62,129 nt of DNA from Jiella sonneratiae (GTDB taxonomy: Bacteria; Pseudomonadota; Alphaproteobacteria; Rhizobiales; Rhizobiaceae). The stretch is taken from contig NZ_JAFMPY010000027.1 in assembly GCF_017353515.1 (NCBI RefSeq), forward strand, positions 1 to 62,129. Direction: 5' to 3'. The notes under the pieces were generated by a model. That model did no database searches. It worked only from the letters and a program-made list of their open reading frames with translations, and was not told the DNA's origin. Position 1 is the stretch's first letter. Each line of letters opens with the position of its first letter. Of the stretch, positions 1-8,797 are shown in pieces. A program made the position numbers and the translations under genes.

Positions 1-115
1 GCACCATCGCCAGAGCCAGCATCCGCCGCGCCGCCTTCACGTTCGGCGCCTTCGCCGAAGCCGCCCGAAGCTCGGACGAACTCATCTCCAAACGCGTGAT
101 CTCGATCCCTGCCAT
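1..115 (-). CDS. IS630-type transposase, N-terminal fragment (cut by window edge)
   Basis: The open frame begins at an ATG with a clear GGGAGG Shine-Dalgarno six bases upstream and runs off the left edge after 38 codons. The visible residues (SSSELRAASAKAP, then VKAARRMLALAMV) match the helix-turn-helix start of IS630/Tc1-mariner-type transposases as I remember them. It differs from the IS630-type transposase near 59 kb, so it belongs to another subgroup. Just upstream (about 140 to 185) an AGAGTCAGA motif occurs twice, which may be part of the element's end. Whether the element is intact cannot be judged from this window. Confidence 0.72.
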   Translation of the reverse strand, partial: MAGIEITRLEMSSSELRAASAKAPNVKAARRMLALAMV

Positions 116-309
116 CGACGCCTCCCTGTCGCAAATCACAGAGAGTCAGACTTTCAGCGCCGTGGGAATCCACCCAGAGTCAGAATCCGGTGCGGTTGGT
201 ATTATGTGACGTCTGATGGGCCGGGCTATGGATCGGGCGCGTCCGGGACGCTATTGCTCGGCCCTGCCTGCTTCGCCGACCGATCGCAACAGCTCCAGGT
301 GACCGACCC

Positions 310-1743
310 ATGACGCGACCCACGACCCCGTCGCCCACCATCATCCCGATCATCATGGCCGGTGGCGCCGGCTCGCGGCTGTGGCCGGTGTCGCGCGACA
401 CCATGCCGAAGCAGTTCATCGAACTCCTCGACGACGGGCTGTCGGCCTTCCAGGCGACCCTGCGCCGGGTGGTCGGGGAGGGCTTCGGCAAGCCGATCGT
501 CGTCACCAACAACGACTTCCGCTTCACCGCCGCCGAGCAGCTCGCGCGCCTCGGCATCGAGGCCGAGATCGTGCTCGAGCCGGAGCGCCGCGACAGCGCC
601 CCGGCGGTGGCGATCGGGGCGCTGCTCGCCGAACGTCAGGGCGCCGGCGGCATCTGCCTGCTGCTCGCCTCCGACCACGTCATCCGCGACGAGGCAGGGT
701 TCCTCGACGCGGTGCGCAAGGCCGCCGTGGTCGCCGCCAGCGGCCGGATCATGACCCTCGGCATCACCCCGGACCATCCCTCGACGGCCTATGGCTACAT
801 CCATCCGGGCTCGAAGGAGCTCGGGGAGGGCGCCCGCTCGATCGAGCGCTTCGTCGAAAAGCCCGACCGGCCGACGGCCGAGGGCTACATCGCCGAGGGC
901 TATGTCTGGAACTCGGGCAACTTCGCCTTTTCCACGGACGTGATGCTGCGCGAGCTCGAGAGCTTCGCCCCGAACGTCCTCGCCGCCGCCCGCGAGGCGC
1001 TTGACAAGGCGGTGCTCGATCTCGACTTCGTGCGCCTCGACGCGGCCGCCTTTGCCGCCTCGCCGACGATCTCGATCGACTATGCGGTGATGGAGCGGAC
1101 GCGGGCGGGCGGCGTGCTCGCCGCCGAATTCGGCTGGTCGGACATCGGGTCCTGGGATTCGCTCCACGACGTCAAGGACAAGGACGCCGACGGCAACTGC
1201 CTCGAGGGCGACGTCGTCGCCATCGACACGAAGAACAGCTTCGTGCGGTCGGAGGAGACGCTGACCACCGTCCTCGGCCTTCAGGACGTCGTCGTCGTCA
1301 CCACCCACGACGCGGTGCTGGTCGCCTCGATGCAGGCGGCCCCGAAGGTCAAGACCCTCGTCGCCGAACTGAAGAAGACCGGCCGCCGCGAGGCCAGCGA
1401 GCACATGCGCATCCACCGGCCCTGGGGCTGGTACCAGCGCATCGACATCGGCGACCGCTTCCAGGTCAAGCACATCTGCGTCAAGCCGGGCGGCCGGCTG
1501 TCGCTGCAGCGCCACCATCACCGCGCCGAGCATTGGGTGGTCGTGCACGGCACGGCGGAAGTGACGATCGACGGGACGACGAAGTTCTACCACGAGAACG
1601 AGGCGGCTTATCTGCCGATCGGCTGCGTCCACCGGCTGCACAATCCCGGCAAGATCGACCTGAAGCTCATCGAGGTGCAGGTCGGCAGCTATACCGGCGA
1701 GGACGACATCGTGCGGATCGAGGACGTCTATGCCCGTGCCTGA
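310..1743 (+). CDS. manC: Mannose-1-phosphate guanylyltransferase / mannose-6-phosphate isomerase
   Basis: This cytoplasmic bifunctional enzyme makes GDP-mannose from mannose-1-phosphate and GTP, and usually also interconverts fructose-6-P and mannose-6-P. The 477-residue length is typical of the two-domain ManC/CpsB/AlgA type. The nucleotidyltransferase signature MAGGAGSRLWPVSRD lies at about residues 16 to 30. The C-terminal cupin (type II phosphomannose isomerase) shows RPWGWYQRID, KPGGRLSLQRHHHRAEHW and PIGCVHRLHNPG. The ATG at 310 is used because the nucleotidyltransferase domain begins directly after it. A phosphomannomutase follows in the same direction, so the pair supplies GDP-mannose for polysaccharide or lipopolysaccharide. 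The 194 bases upstream are shared with the end of the left-hand insertion sequence and must hold the promoter. Confidence 0.95.
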   Translation: MTRPTTPSPTIIPIIMAGGAGSRLWPVSRDTMPKQFIELLDDGLSAFQATLRRVVGEGFGKPIVVTNNDFRFTAAEQLARLGIEAEIVLEPERRDSAPAVAIGALLAERQGAGGICLLLASDHVIRDEAGFLDAVRKAAVVAASGRIMTLGITPDHPSTAYGYIHPGSKELGEGARSIERFVEKPDRPTAEGYIAEGYVWNSGNFAFSTDVMLRELESFAPNVLAAAREALDKAVLDLDFVRLDAAAFAASPTISIDYAVMERTRAGGVLAAEFGWSDIGSWDSLHDVKDKDADGNCLEGDVVAIDTKNSFVRSEETLTTVLGLQDVVVVTTHDAVLVASMQAAPKVKTLVAELKKTGRREASEHMRIHRPWGWYQRIDIGDRFQVKHICVKPGGRLSLQRHHHRAEHWVVVHGTAEVTIDGTTKFYHENEAAYLPIGCVHRLHNPGKIDLKLIEVQVGSYTGEDDIVRIEDVYARA

Positions 1744-1805
1744 CGGGAGGCGCCAGCCGCCTCGGCGGTTTCGGCGGGCGACGCGAAGACCCACGGGATG
1801 ACGGA

Positions 1806-3266
1806 ATGAGCAGTCTGAAATTCGGCACCAGCGGCCTGCGCGGCCTCGTCACCGACCTTCGCGGCTGGCCGAGCTACGGCTACAGCCTCGCCTTCCTGCG
1901 CCATCTCGACGTCGCGGGCCTCGCCCGGGCCTCGCGGCAGGTGCTGGTCGGCCGAGACCTCAGATCGAGCAGTCCGGAGATCGCCGGCCTCGTCGTCGCG
2001 GCGGCTCAGACGGCCGGCTTCGAGCCGATCGACTGCGGCGCGGTCCCGACGCCGGCATTGGCTCTCGCAGCGCTGGAGCGCAAAGCCGCGGCGATCATGG
2101 TCACCGGCAGCCACATTCCCGACGACCGCAACGGCCTGAAATTCTATTCGCCGGCCGGCGAGATCGGCAAAGCGGACGAGGCCGGCATCCTCGAAGCCTT
2201 CGCGGCCCTCGGCGAGCGGGACCTTCTCGAATTCGAGGCGCGCGAGGAGTGGCAGCGACCGGCCGAGACACTCGACGCGGCGAGCCCCTATGTCGAGCGC
2301 TATGCGGCGTTCTTCGGACCCGCGGCCCTTTCGGGCCTCACCGTCGGAATCTACGAGCACTCCTCGGTCGCCCGCGACATCCTCGGCGACGTGCTGGCGC
2401 GGCTCGGGGCAGAGGCCGTCGTCTACGGCCGTTCGGAGCGCTTCATCCCGGTCGATACCGAGGCGCACCGGCCGGAGGATCTGGCGCTGCTTCGGGAATG
2501 GGCCGGGGAGGGCCGCTGCGATGCGTTCGTCTCGACCGACGGCGACGCCGACCGGCCGCTTCTCGCCGATGCCGCCGGCAAGGTGCTGCGCGGCGACGTC
2601 GTCGGGATGCTGACGGCAAGGCATCTCAATCTTTCGACCATCGTCACGCCGGTGACGTCGAGCTCGGCCATCGAGCGCTCGGGCGTCGCCGGCGCCGTCC
2701 GGCGCACCAAGGTCGGCAGCCCCTTCGTCATTGCCGGGATGGCGGAAGCGGCGGAGGCCGGCGAGCCGGGCATCGTCGGCTTCGAGGCGAATGGCGGCCT
2801 GCTTCTCGGCTCGAAGGCGGAGCGCGCCGGCCGGGCGCTGGATGCCCTGCCGACGCGGGATGCCGTCCTGCCGATCGTCGCGGTCCTCGCCGAGATGGTC
2901 GAACGGGCCATGCCGCTCGCCGCGCTCGTTGACGGGCTCGACGCGGGCTTTGCCGCCGCGCATCGGCTGAAGGAGGTCCCCGCCATCGAAAGTGGGCCGC
3001 TGCTCGCGCGGCTTTCGGACGACGAGAGGTTCCGCAGCGAATTCTTCGCCGGGGCGGGCGAGGTCGGTGCGATCGACCGTCTCGACGGTCTGCGGGTCAC
3101 GCTGGGCTCGGGCGAAACGGTGCATTACCGTGCGTCGGGCAACGCGCCGGAACTCAGGTGCTATGTCGAGGCGGCGGATGCCGAGGCGGCCGAGAGGCTT
3201 CTCGCCTGGGGACTGCGGGCCGCCGAAGCGGCGCTCGGGCGTTCCGGCGCCATCGCTGGCGGCTGA
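1806..3266 (+). CDS. manB: Phosphomannomutase / phosphoglucomutase family
   Basis: The enzyme interconverts mannose-6-P and mannose-1-P, feeding the guanylyltransferase upstream. All four signatures of alpha-D-phosphohexomutases are present: FGTSGLRG at residues 6 to 13, the phosphoserine loop VTGSHIPDDRNG with Ser102, the metal-binding STDGDADRP, and the sugar loop GFEANGGLLLGS. The C-terminal phosphate site reads RASGNAPELRCYVEA. The ATG at 1806 is chosen because the conserved N-terminus starts four residues later, although the frame is open further upstream. It is 486 residues long and lies 62 bases after manC, most likely co-transcribed. Substrate preference (mannose versus glucose) cannot be told from motifs alone; the neighbour favours mannose. 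Confidence 0.92.
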   Translation: MSSLKFGTSGLRGLVTDLRGWPSYGYSLAFLRHLDVAGLARASRQVLVGRDLRSSSPEIAGLVVAAAQTAGFEPIDCGAVPTPALALAALERKAAAIMVTGSHIPDDRNGLKFYSPAGEIGKADEAGILEAFAALGERDLLEFEAREEWQRPAETLDAASPYVERYAAFFGPAALSGLTVGIYEHSSVARDILGDVLARLGAEAVVYGRSERFIPVDTEAHRPEDLALLREWAGEGRCDAFVSTDGDADRPLLADAAGKVLRGDVVGMLTARHLNLSTIVTPVTSSSAIERSGVAGAVRRTKVGSPFVIAGMAEAAEAGEPGIVGFEANGGLLLGSKAERAGRALDALPTRDAVLPIVAVLAEMVERAMPLAALVDGLDAGFAAAHRLKEVPAIESGPLLARLSDDERFRSEFFAGAGEVGAIDRLDGLRVTLGSGETVHYRASGNAPELRCYVEAADAEAAERLLAWGLRAAEAALGRSGAIAGG

Positions 3267-3274
3267 ACCAAAGA

Positions 3275-3301
3275 CGCCCCGCCGGCGATGCCGACGGGGC
3301 G
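3275..3301 (+). terminator. Hairpin terminator after manCB
   Basis: Two 12-base arms (CGCCCCGCCGGC and GCCGACGGGGCG) pair with one mismatch around a GAT loop, eight bases after the phosphomannomutase stop. There is no good T-run, as is usual in GC-rich alphaproteobacteria. It separates manCB from the convergent dps gene. Confidence 0.6.
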
Positions 3302-3408
3302 CGTATTCTCACTTCAAAGCATTCCGTGCCGCGTCGCAGCGGCAGGGGAGCGGCAGGCCTGTCGGCGCTGCCGGCCGTCGGGGCATCTTCAAGCCCCGGA
3401 GAAAGGCG

Positions 3409-3891
3409 TCAGGCCGCGGAGCCGCGCAGATGGGCGCGCAGCATCCAGGCGAACTTGTCATGCGCCTCGATCCGCGCCGTCGCCATGTCGTTGGTCGCCC
3501 AGTCGCCGTGCTGGTCCGCCACTTCGCAGAGCGCCGAGAGCGTCGAGGACAGCGTCTCCTGATCCTTGAGCAGGATCTCGATCATCGTCTTGGCGTCGGT
3601 CTTGCCGTCGTGCTCGGTGATGGCGCTGCGCGCCAGGAAGGCGCTGAGGCGGCCCTCGGCATGGGCGTCCATCGCCTTGATGCGCTCGGCGAGGAAGTCC
3701 TGGCCCTCGAAATGATCCTCGTAGATCTTCTGGAACAGCTCGTGCAGCGGGCCGAAGGCCATGCCGGTGACGTTCCAGTGGAAGTTCTGCGCCTTCATGG
3801 TCTCGACCGCGGTCTCGGCAAGCGCCTGGGTCAGGCCCTCGACGATCTCCTCCTTGGCGGTCGGTTCCATCTTCGCGGCGACGAGAGCCAT
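3409..3891 (-). CDS. dps: Dps-family DNA protection / ferroxidase protein
   Basis: Dps proteins form dodecameric ferritin-like cages that oxidise and store iron and protect DNA. The 160-residue length fits. The inter-subunit ferroxidase ligands are present: NFHWNVTG with His38, His50, and the GQDFLAERI segment with Asp65 and Glu69. The C-terminal helices (DWATNDMATARIEAHDKFAWMLRAHL) are also typical. An Irr-like operator lies about 62 bases upstream of the start codon, suggesting iron control. The gene is convergent with manCB. A second ferritin-like protein (DUF892) is encoded near 19 kb. Confidence 0.95.
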   Translation of the reverse strand: MALVAAKMEPTAKEEIVEGLTQALAETAVETMKAQNFHWNVTGMAFGPLHELFQKIYEDHFEGQDFLAERIKAMDAHAEGRLSAFLARSAITEHDGKTDAKTMIEILLKDQETLSSTLSALCEVADQHGDWATNDMATARIEAHDKFAWMLRAHLRGSAA

Positions 3892-3952
3892 GAGAATCTC
3901 CTTCTAATAATGCTCGATGCGCTCGGACCCATAAACGGGCTGCTGAACCTTT

Positions 3953-3969
3953 CTTAGAACAGCTCTAAA
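3953..3969 (-). promoter_or_regulatory. Irr-type iron control element (ICE) upstream of dps
   Basis: The 17-mer CTTAGAACAGCTCTAAA matches 12 of the 14 defined positions of the Irr box as I know it (TTTAGAA-N3-TTCTAAA). It is an imperfect palindrome with TTAGA/TCTAA arms. It lies about 62 bases before the dps start codon, where a promoter is expected. Irr normally links iron-storage gene expression to heme/iron status in Rhizobiales. Regulation is inferred from the site alone. Confidence 0.55.
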
Positions 3970-4155
3970 GAAGATGGAAGAGGCTCGGAACGCCTTTTCG
4001 AGTGGTGGCCGCAGGGCCGACCCTCCGACGCAAGGACGCGGCGCGGCTGCGCGTCTGCGACGAGGTACGGTCTGCGCGCGCCCGGGCGGGCGAACAGTCG
4101 TGGCTTCCGGAGGGCGCTTTCGGACCGGCGATCGCCATCGGCACCCCTTCGCGGC

Positions 4156-4635
4156 TCAGAGGCGGGCGGAAACGGCTTCGGCGAGGAAGCGCAGCCAGCG
4201 GCGTCCGGCCGGCTTGACCCGCCAGGCGACAAGCGCCGACCCGGCCTTGCGCTCCCTCGAGCGCCAGGCGCCCAGCATGCGCAGCAGCCAGACCTCGTCC
4301 TCGGAAGGGTGGCGCGCACCGGGGCGATAGATCGCGAGTTCGCGCGTCGCATGCTCGCCGAGCGCGCGGAAGAAGATCGTCGCCAGATGCTCGACGCTCG
4401 GCTCGGCCTGGGCCGACAGAACGAGGCAGGCCCGCTCGACGTCCGGCTGCGGCGCAAGCCGGCTCTTCAGCGCGAGCCAGCGCAGGCGGTTCAGCCGGTC
4501 GCGATCCTCTTCCGAGAGATTCGGCACGCGCTGCGCCACCGTCGGACACTGCAAGGTGCCGTCCCGGTGGGGAAAACGGAGAACCACGCCGCTTGTCGGG
4601 AGAAGATCACTATAGGCGAATGCTGCGCTCATCAT
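4156..4635 (-). CDS. Conserved-looking hypothetical protein
   Basis: I do not recognise the family. The 159-residue product is soluble and has no signal peptide. Its middle (about residues 35 to 110) is rich in charged helical sequence, such as SEEDRDRLNRLRWLAL and EPSVEHLATIFFRALGEHATREL. The C-terminus is basic (WRSRERKAGSALVAWRVKPAGRRW). The start at the MMSAAFAYSD methionines is a choice; the frame stays open to an ATG at 4704, but that would overlap the TTGACA of the divergent promoter. Codon use resembles the core genes around it. The segment between this gene and dps (about 265 bases) holds only the Irr-like box. Confidence 0.55.
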   Translation of the reverse strand: MMSAAFAYSDLLPTSGVVLRFPHRDGTLQCPTVAQRVPNLSEEDRDRLNRLRWLALKSRLAPQPDVERACLVLSAQAEPSVEHLATIFFRALGEHATRELAIYRPGARHPSEDEVWLLRMLGAWRSRERKAGSALVAWRVKPAGRRWLRFLAEAVSARL

Positions 4636-4697
4636 GCCGTCCGTCAGGGTTCCACACCGGCGACGACTCGCGTGCCAGTTTGGATCCATTCTAAAAC

Positions 4698-4724
4698 TTG
4701 ACAATTGCCGTCAGCCTTTATAGC
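4698..4724 (+). promoter_or_regulatory. Sigma70-like promoter upstream of the DUF1289 gene
   Basis: A perfect TTGACA is followed by TATAGC after 15 bases (ATAGCA after 16). It sits about 100 bases before the DUF1289 start in an otherwise AT-poor region. The spacing is short, so this is only a candidate. Confidence 0.4.
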
Positions 4725-4828
4725 AGGCCGGGCCCGCCGGTCAAAGACGCCCATGGTGCGATTTTCGACGGCGGGTTGCTTTTCCGGGACAATGCGTTCC
4801 GATGGCCTGTCCATGTCGGGAGTGGTTC

Positions 4829-5092
4829 GTGGCGAAGAGATGGGCCAAGGCGCCGTCGCCCTGCATCGGCGTCTGCAAGTTTCGCGGCGAAGCCGGATCC
4901 TGCATCGGCTGCTCCATGACGCGGCCGGAAAAGAAGCGGTTCAAGCGGCTGGAAAAGAAGCGCAAGAAGAAGGACTTCCTGCGCATGCTCGTCGCCCGCC
5001 TGACCGAACGCGGGCGGCTGTCGCGCTGGGAACGGGTCTATCGGCGCAAATGCGACCGCAAGGCTGTGCCCTGTCCGCTGGATCGCCTCTGA
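4829..5092 (+). CDS. DUF1289-family small cysteine-rich protein
   Basis: This is an 87-residue basic protein. The DUF1289 signature SPCIGVCKFRGEAGSCIGC lies near the N-terminus: four closely spaced cysteines that look like a metal or Fe-S site. A lysine/arginine-rich stretch follows (about residues 38 to 54). The family is widespread in Proteobacteria with no settled function. The GTG at 4829 is preferred because GGGAG stands six bases upstream and the signature follows soon after; an in-frame ATG at 4802 is the alternative. A possible promoter lies at 4698 to 4724. Confidence 0.75.
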   Translation: MAKRWAKAPSPCIGVCKFRGEAGSCIGCSMTRPEKKRFKRLEKKRKKKDFLRMLVARLTERGRLSRWERVYRRKCDRKAVPCPLDRL

Positions 5093-5362
5093 GCCGCGAG
5101 GCGGGGCCGGGAAGCCACCCGGCGCCTTTCTTGGAGCGGCGGCGATTCGCGCGCGAGGGCCGGCTCCGTCGCCTGGCTTGCGGCCGCGGCGGCGCCCTGT
5201 CGAAGGCGGTGCCGACGGCGGAAAAATTTCGGCAAGTCCGCGGCCGGTCTTAACCAGACTTCAAGGCTTCGATTGCACCGCTTGTCGCAAGGGGCGAGAA
5301 AAGGCGACCGGGAAACTCACGGAAGCGGCACCGCAGTCTGCGACGGACGAGGGAGGCCCGCC

Positions 5363-6448
5363 TTGCATTTCAGGATCTTCGACTGCTGGCGTTTCGTCGC
5401 GGCGGTCCTGATCATGGCCTATCACTTCCTGTTCTGGGCGCCCTACGGCGTCGAGACCGGCACGGGCGTCCTCTATCGCCTGCTGCCGCTGCTCGACATG
5501 TTCTTCATGATCTCGGGCTTCTTCATCACCATCCGCTATCGCGAGCGGATCGGGGACCTGCGGGACTACCTCCGCTTCATGCGCTCGCGGGCGGCGCGGC
5601 TTCTGCCGCTGCACTATGCGATCACGCTGTTCTTCGCTGCCGTGGCGCTGCTCGCCTGGGCGAAGGGCGCGCCGAACTATCCCTGGCGCCACGATCTCCA
5701 GGCCCTGCCGTTCCACCTTCTTCTCCTGCATGCGCTGGGGGCGACGGACGGCCTCGCGCTGAACTATCCGTCCTGGTCGATCAGCGCCGAGTTCTTCTCC
5801 TATGCGTTGTTTCCGCTGATCCTCATCGTCCTGCGCCATGGCGGGCTGCGCGGGCTTTGCGTCGCCATTGCCGCCTGGATCGTCCTCCTCGAACTTGCTT
5901 CGGCACGCGGCTGGTTTCCCTCCGGCCACTGGACGACGGCCGATTCGGCCGGCGCCTACCGGGCCTTCGCCGACTTCATGATCGGCGCCGCGGTGGCGGT
6001 CGTGGTCGAGCGCCGCGCCCTGTCGGTCGGCAGCCACTGGCCGGGCCTCGCCGCCACCGCCCTGGTGGTCGCGGCGATGTTCCTCGGCTACCACTATGTC
6101 CTGGTCATGCCGCTGATGGTGGTGGCGCTGACCTTCACCGCGCTCGCCGAGGCCGCGGATCCGCGGTCGACCGCCTTCCTCGCGCCGCTAGCGCCTTTGA
6201 CCGGAGTCGCCTTCGGCATCTACCTCATCCACCCGGTCATGGAGTTCTTCTTTCTCGAGGTCGTCTGGTTTCACGGCCTGCGCGATACCGGCCTCGTCGA
6301 CTTCTACGTTTTCTGGACGCTGCCGATGCTCGCGACGATCGTCGTCGCCCTCGTCTCGGCGCGCAGTTTCGAGCCGTTCTGCGCGCGCGTCCTTTCGCCG
6401 GCGAGGGCTCGGCGCGAAGCCGCCGGCGGGCGCCTCGCCTCGGTCTGA
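5363..6448 (+). CDS. Acyltransferase 3 family membrane protein
   Basis: This is an integral membrane O-acyltransferase of the OafA/NodX/WecH type, which transfers acetyl or similar groups to extracytoplasmic sugars. At 361 residues it has about ten hydrophobic segments. The family start FRIFDCWRFVAAVLIMAYHF carries the catalytic-type His, and the conserved RSRAARLLPLHY arginine motif follows. The TTG start is chosen because a strong GGGAGG stands six bases upstream and the family N-terminus begins at the next residue. The mannose-precursor genes nearby fit surface polysaccharide decoration, but the substrate is not determined. Confidence 0.82.
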   Translation: MHFRIFDCWRFVAAVLIMAYHFLFWAPYGVETGTGVLYRLLPLLDMFFMISGFFITIRYRERIGDLRDYLRFMRSRAARLLPLHYAITLFFAAVALLAWAKGAPNYPWRHDLQALPFHLLLLHALGATDGLALNYPSWSISAEFFSYALFPLILIVLRHGGLRGLCVAIAAWIVLLELASARGWFPSGHWTTADSAGAYRAFADFMIGAAVAVVVERRALSVGSHWPGLAATALVVAAMFLGYHYVLVMPLMVVALTFTALAEAADPRSTAFLAPLAPLTGVAFGIYLIHPVMEFFFLEVVWFHGLRDTGLVDFYVFWTLPMLATIVVALVSARSFEPFCARVLSPARARREAAGGRLASV

Positions 6449-6452
6449 GCGC

Positions 6453-6480
6453 GGCGCCGCCTGCGGCCAGCGGCGCCCTT
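6453..6480 (+). terminator. Terminator after the acyltransferase gene
   Basis: Perfect eight-base arms GGCGCCGC and GCGGCGCC enclose a nine-base loop and are followed by CTTT, five bases after the stop codon. The remaining 340 bases to dnaJ hold no gene I can support. They presumably carry the dnaJ promoter, but I saw no clear heat-shock consensus. Confidence 0.6.
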
Positions 6481-6823
6481 TGCCGTGGGAAACGACGTTG
6501 CGGCTGCCCCTATGCCTCTTCTGCGGCCTATGGTATCGGCCAACCAGCGTTCCTAGATGAACGATCAGTCATCGGCGGGTTCTTCCGGCACGTGCGGTCC
6601 AGCGACCGGCGTGCGTGGCGGATCGGCTGCCGGCATGAGATTGGGGCGGCAAATTCGATCCTTCCGAGGTGCTTCGCCTCCGCTGCAGGCGACGGCGCGC
6701 TCCGCGCGACGTCGGGACCTCGCGGATGCGGCTGCGCAGGCGGGGCCGTCGCCCGACGCAAGTGGATTCCGGGCCTGCCGGCAGCGCCGTGGCGCCCCTG
6801 ACACGAAACCGATGGAAGCGTGA

Positions 6824-7963
6824 ATGAAGGCCGATTACTACGAAATGCTCGGCGTCGCCCGCGACGTGGACGACAAGGGTCTGAAGAGCGCATTTCGCAA
6901 GCTCGCCATGAAATACCACCCGGACCGCAATCCCGGCGACTCCGAGGCCGAGGTCCGGTTCAAGGAACTCGGCGAGGCCTACGAGGTGCTGAAGGACCCC
7001 CAGAAGCGCGCCGCCTACGACCGGTTCGGCCATGCCGCCTTCCAGAACGGCGGGGCGGGTGCGGCGGGCTTCCGGGGCGATTTCGCCTCGTCGATGGCCG
7101 ACATCTTCGACGACATCTTCGGCGAGATGATGGGTGGGCGGGCCCGCGGCCGGCAGGGGACGGGCGGCCGCGAGCGCGGCTCCGACCTTCGCTACAACAT
7201 GGAGATCAGCCTCGAGGAGGCCTATGCCGGCAAGACCGCCGAGATCGGCGTGCCGACCACCGTCCAGTGCGACGAATGCTCGGGATCCGGCGCGCGGCCG
7301 GGATCCTCGCCCAAGGCGTGCCCGACCTGCGGCGGCGTCGGCCGCGTGCGGGCGGCCCAGGGCTTCTTCTCGATCGAACGCACCTGTCCGACCTGCCAGG
7401 GGCGCGGCCAGGTGATCACCGATCCGTGCGGCAAGTGCGCGGGCGAGGGCAGGCTTCCGGAGGAGCGCTCGCTTTCGGTCAACATCCCGGCCGGCATCGA
7501 GGATGGCACCCGCATCCGGCTCGCGGGCGAAGGCGAGGCGGGGCTTCGCGGCGGTCCGTCCGGCGACCTCTACATCTTTCTGTCGATCCGGCCGCACGAA
7601 TTCTTCCAGCGCGACGGCTCCGACCTCTTCTGCAAGGTGCCGGTCTCGATGACCACCGCCGCGCTCGGCGGCAACATCGACGTCCAGACGCTCGACGCGA
7701 ACACCAGCCGCGTGAAGATCCCCGAAGGCACCCAGAGCGGCACGCAGTTCCGCCTGCGCGGCAAGGGCATGCCGGTGCTGCGCTCCGCCCAGACCGGCGA
7801 TCTGTTCATCCAGGTGGCGATCGAGACCCCGCAGAATCTCTCCCGCCGCCAGCGGGAACTTCTCGAGGAATTCGAAAAGATCTCCTCCACCGACAATTCT
7901 CCCCAGTCGAGCGGCTTCTTTGCCCGCATGAAGGAATTCTTCGAAGGGTTGAGCGAGACCTGA
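6824..7963 (+). CDS. dnaJ: DnaJ chaperone (Hsp40, type I)
   Basis: DnaJ stimulates the DnaK ATPase and delivers unfolded clients. The J domain has HPD at residues 32 to 34. A Gly/Phe region (residues 74 to 95) follows, then the zinc domain with four CxxCxGxG repeats ([36 protein letters not shown]) and the C-terminal substrate-binding domains. At 379 residues it is a normal length. GGAAG lies just before the ATG. dnaK is not adjacent upstream, where it often is in this group, so this may be a second DnaJ copy or a split operon. Two pmtA genes follow. Confidence 0.93.
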   Translation: MKADYYEMLGVARDVDDKGLKSAFRKLAMKYHPDRNPGDSEAEVRFKELGEAYEVLKDPQKRAAYDRFGHAAFQNGGAGAAGFRGDFASSMADIFDDIFGEMMGGRARGRQGTGGRERGSDLRYNMEISLEEAYAGKTAEIGVPTTVQCDECSGSGARPGSSPKACPTCGGVGRVRAAQGFFSIERTCPTCQGRGQVITDPCGKCAGEGRLPEERSLSVNIPAGIEDGTRIRLAGEGEAGLRGGPSGDLYIFLSIRPHEFFQRDGSDLFCKVPVSMTTAALGGNIDVQTLDANTSRVKIPEGTQSGTQFRLRGKGMPVLRSAQTGDLFIQVAIETPQNLSRRQRELLEEFEKISSTDNSPQSSGFFARMKEFFEGLSET

Positions 7964-8086
7964 TCCGCTCCATTTTCCGAGGAAATACCGGGACATGTCG
8001 GTCGACCGCCCTCGTCGCCGCCGATGCCCGCGGCAGACCGCCCGCGGTCGATCCGGTCAGTACACCCGAGGGACGGAGGCAGACGC

Positions 8087-8743
8087 GTGCTGGAACTGAG
8101 GCAGCGGCAGGCAAGAACGGCTACCCGCCCGCGCATCGAGGACCCTTGCGAGAAGAAGGGGCCGCGCATCAAGGTGAGCGACGAGGCCCGGTTCTTCCGC
8201 GGCTGGCTGCAGCGCCCGCTGATCACCGGCGCGGTGTCGCCTTCTTCCCGGGCTCTCGGCCGCGCCATGGCCGCCTACGTGCCCGATCCCGCGACGTTCA
8301 CGCCGGAATCGAAGGTGCTCGAACTCGGCCCCGGCACCGGCGTCGTCACCCAGATGCTGATCGCCCGCGGCGTGCCGGAGCGCTCGCTCGTCCTCGTCGA
8401 ATATTCGCGCGAGTTCGCCCGGCTCCTGAGGGTGCGCTTTCCGCACGCCACGATCATCCAGGGCGACGCCTATGACATCGCCCGCTCGATGCCCAGCTGG
8501 GTGGGCGCCGCGAAGCTCGAGGCGGTGGTGTCCAGCCTGCCGCTGTTCACGCGGCCGGACGAGATGCGCGAGGCGGTGGTGGCGCATTCGCTCGAACGCA
8601 TGCAGCCGGGCGCGCCGTTCATCCAGTTCTCCTATGCGCTCACCCAGCCGGTGAAGCCGGAGCGGGTCGGCGCGAGGCTCGAGGTCAGCCCGTGGATCAA
8701 GCGCAACCTGCCGCCGGCGCGCGTTCTCGTCTATCGCTCTTGA
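8087..8743 (+). CDS. pmtA: Phospholipid N-methyltransferase, PmtA family (copy 1)
   Basis: Sinorhizobium-type PmtA enzymes methylate phosphatidylethanolamine stepwise to phosphatidylcholine at the membrane, using S-adenosylmethionine. Family marks are EARFFRGWLQRPLITGAVSPSS, the SAM motif LELGPGTGVVTQ near residue 79, and the C-terminal IKRNLPPARVLVYRS. The GTG start has GGAGG seven bases upstream; length is 218 residues. The start contains about 35 extra basic residues compared with the next paralogue. Which of the two copies makes phosphatidylcholine is unknown. Confidence 0.82.
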   Translation: MLELRQRQARTATRPRIEDPCEKKGPRIKVSDEARFFRGWLQRPLITGAVSPSSRALGRAMAAYVPDPATFTPESKVLELGPGTGVVTQMLIARGVPERSLVLVEYSREFARLLRVRFPHATIIQGDAYDIARSMPSWVGAAKLEAVVSSLPLFTRPDEMREAVVAHSLERMQPGAPFIQFSYALTQPVKPERVGARLEVSPWIKRNLPPARVLVYRS

Positions 8744-8797
8744 GTGACGCCGATCGGTGCGGCACGAAGGCCCGTCTTGTTCCCAGGAGTTGAAGCG

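Noticed and set aside
226-1794. 522-codon minus-strand open frame opposite manC
   Set aside because: Composition (His/Arg/Asp/Val mixtures) is that of a GC-rich antisense shadow; manC on the plus strand has every family motif.
6557-6823. Short frames between the acyltransferase gene and dnaJ
   Set aside because: Arg/Gly/Ser-rich, no Shine-Dalgarno, no family; more likely a leader or promoter region.
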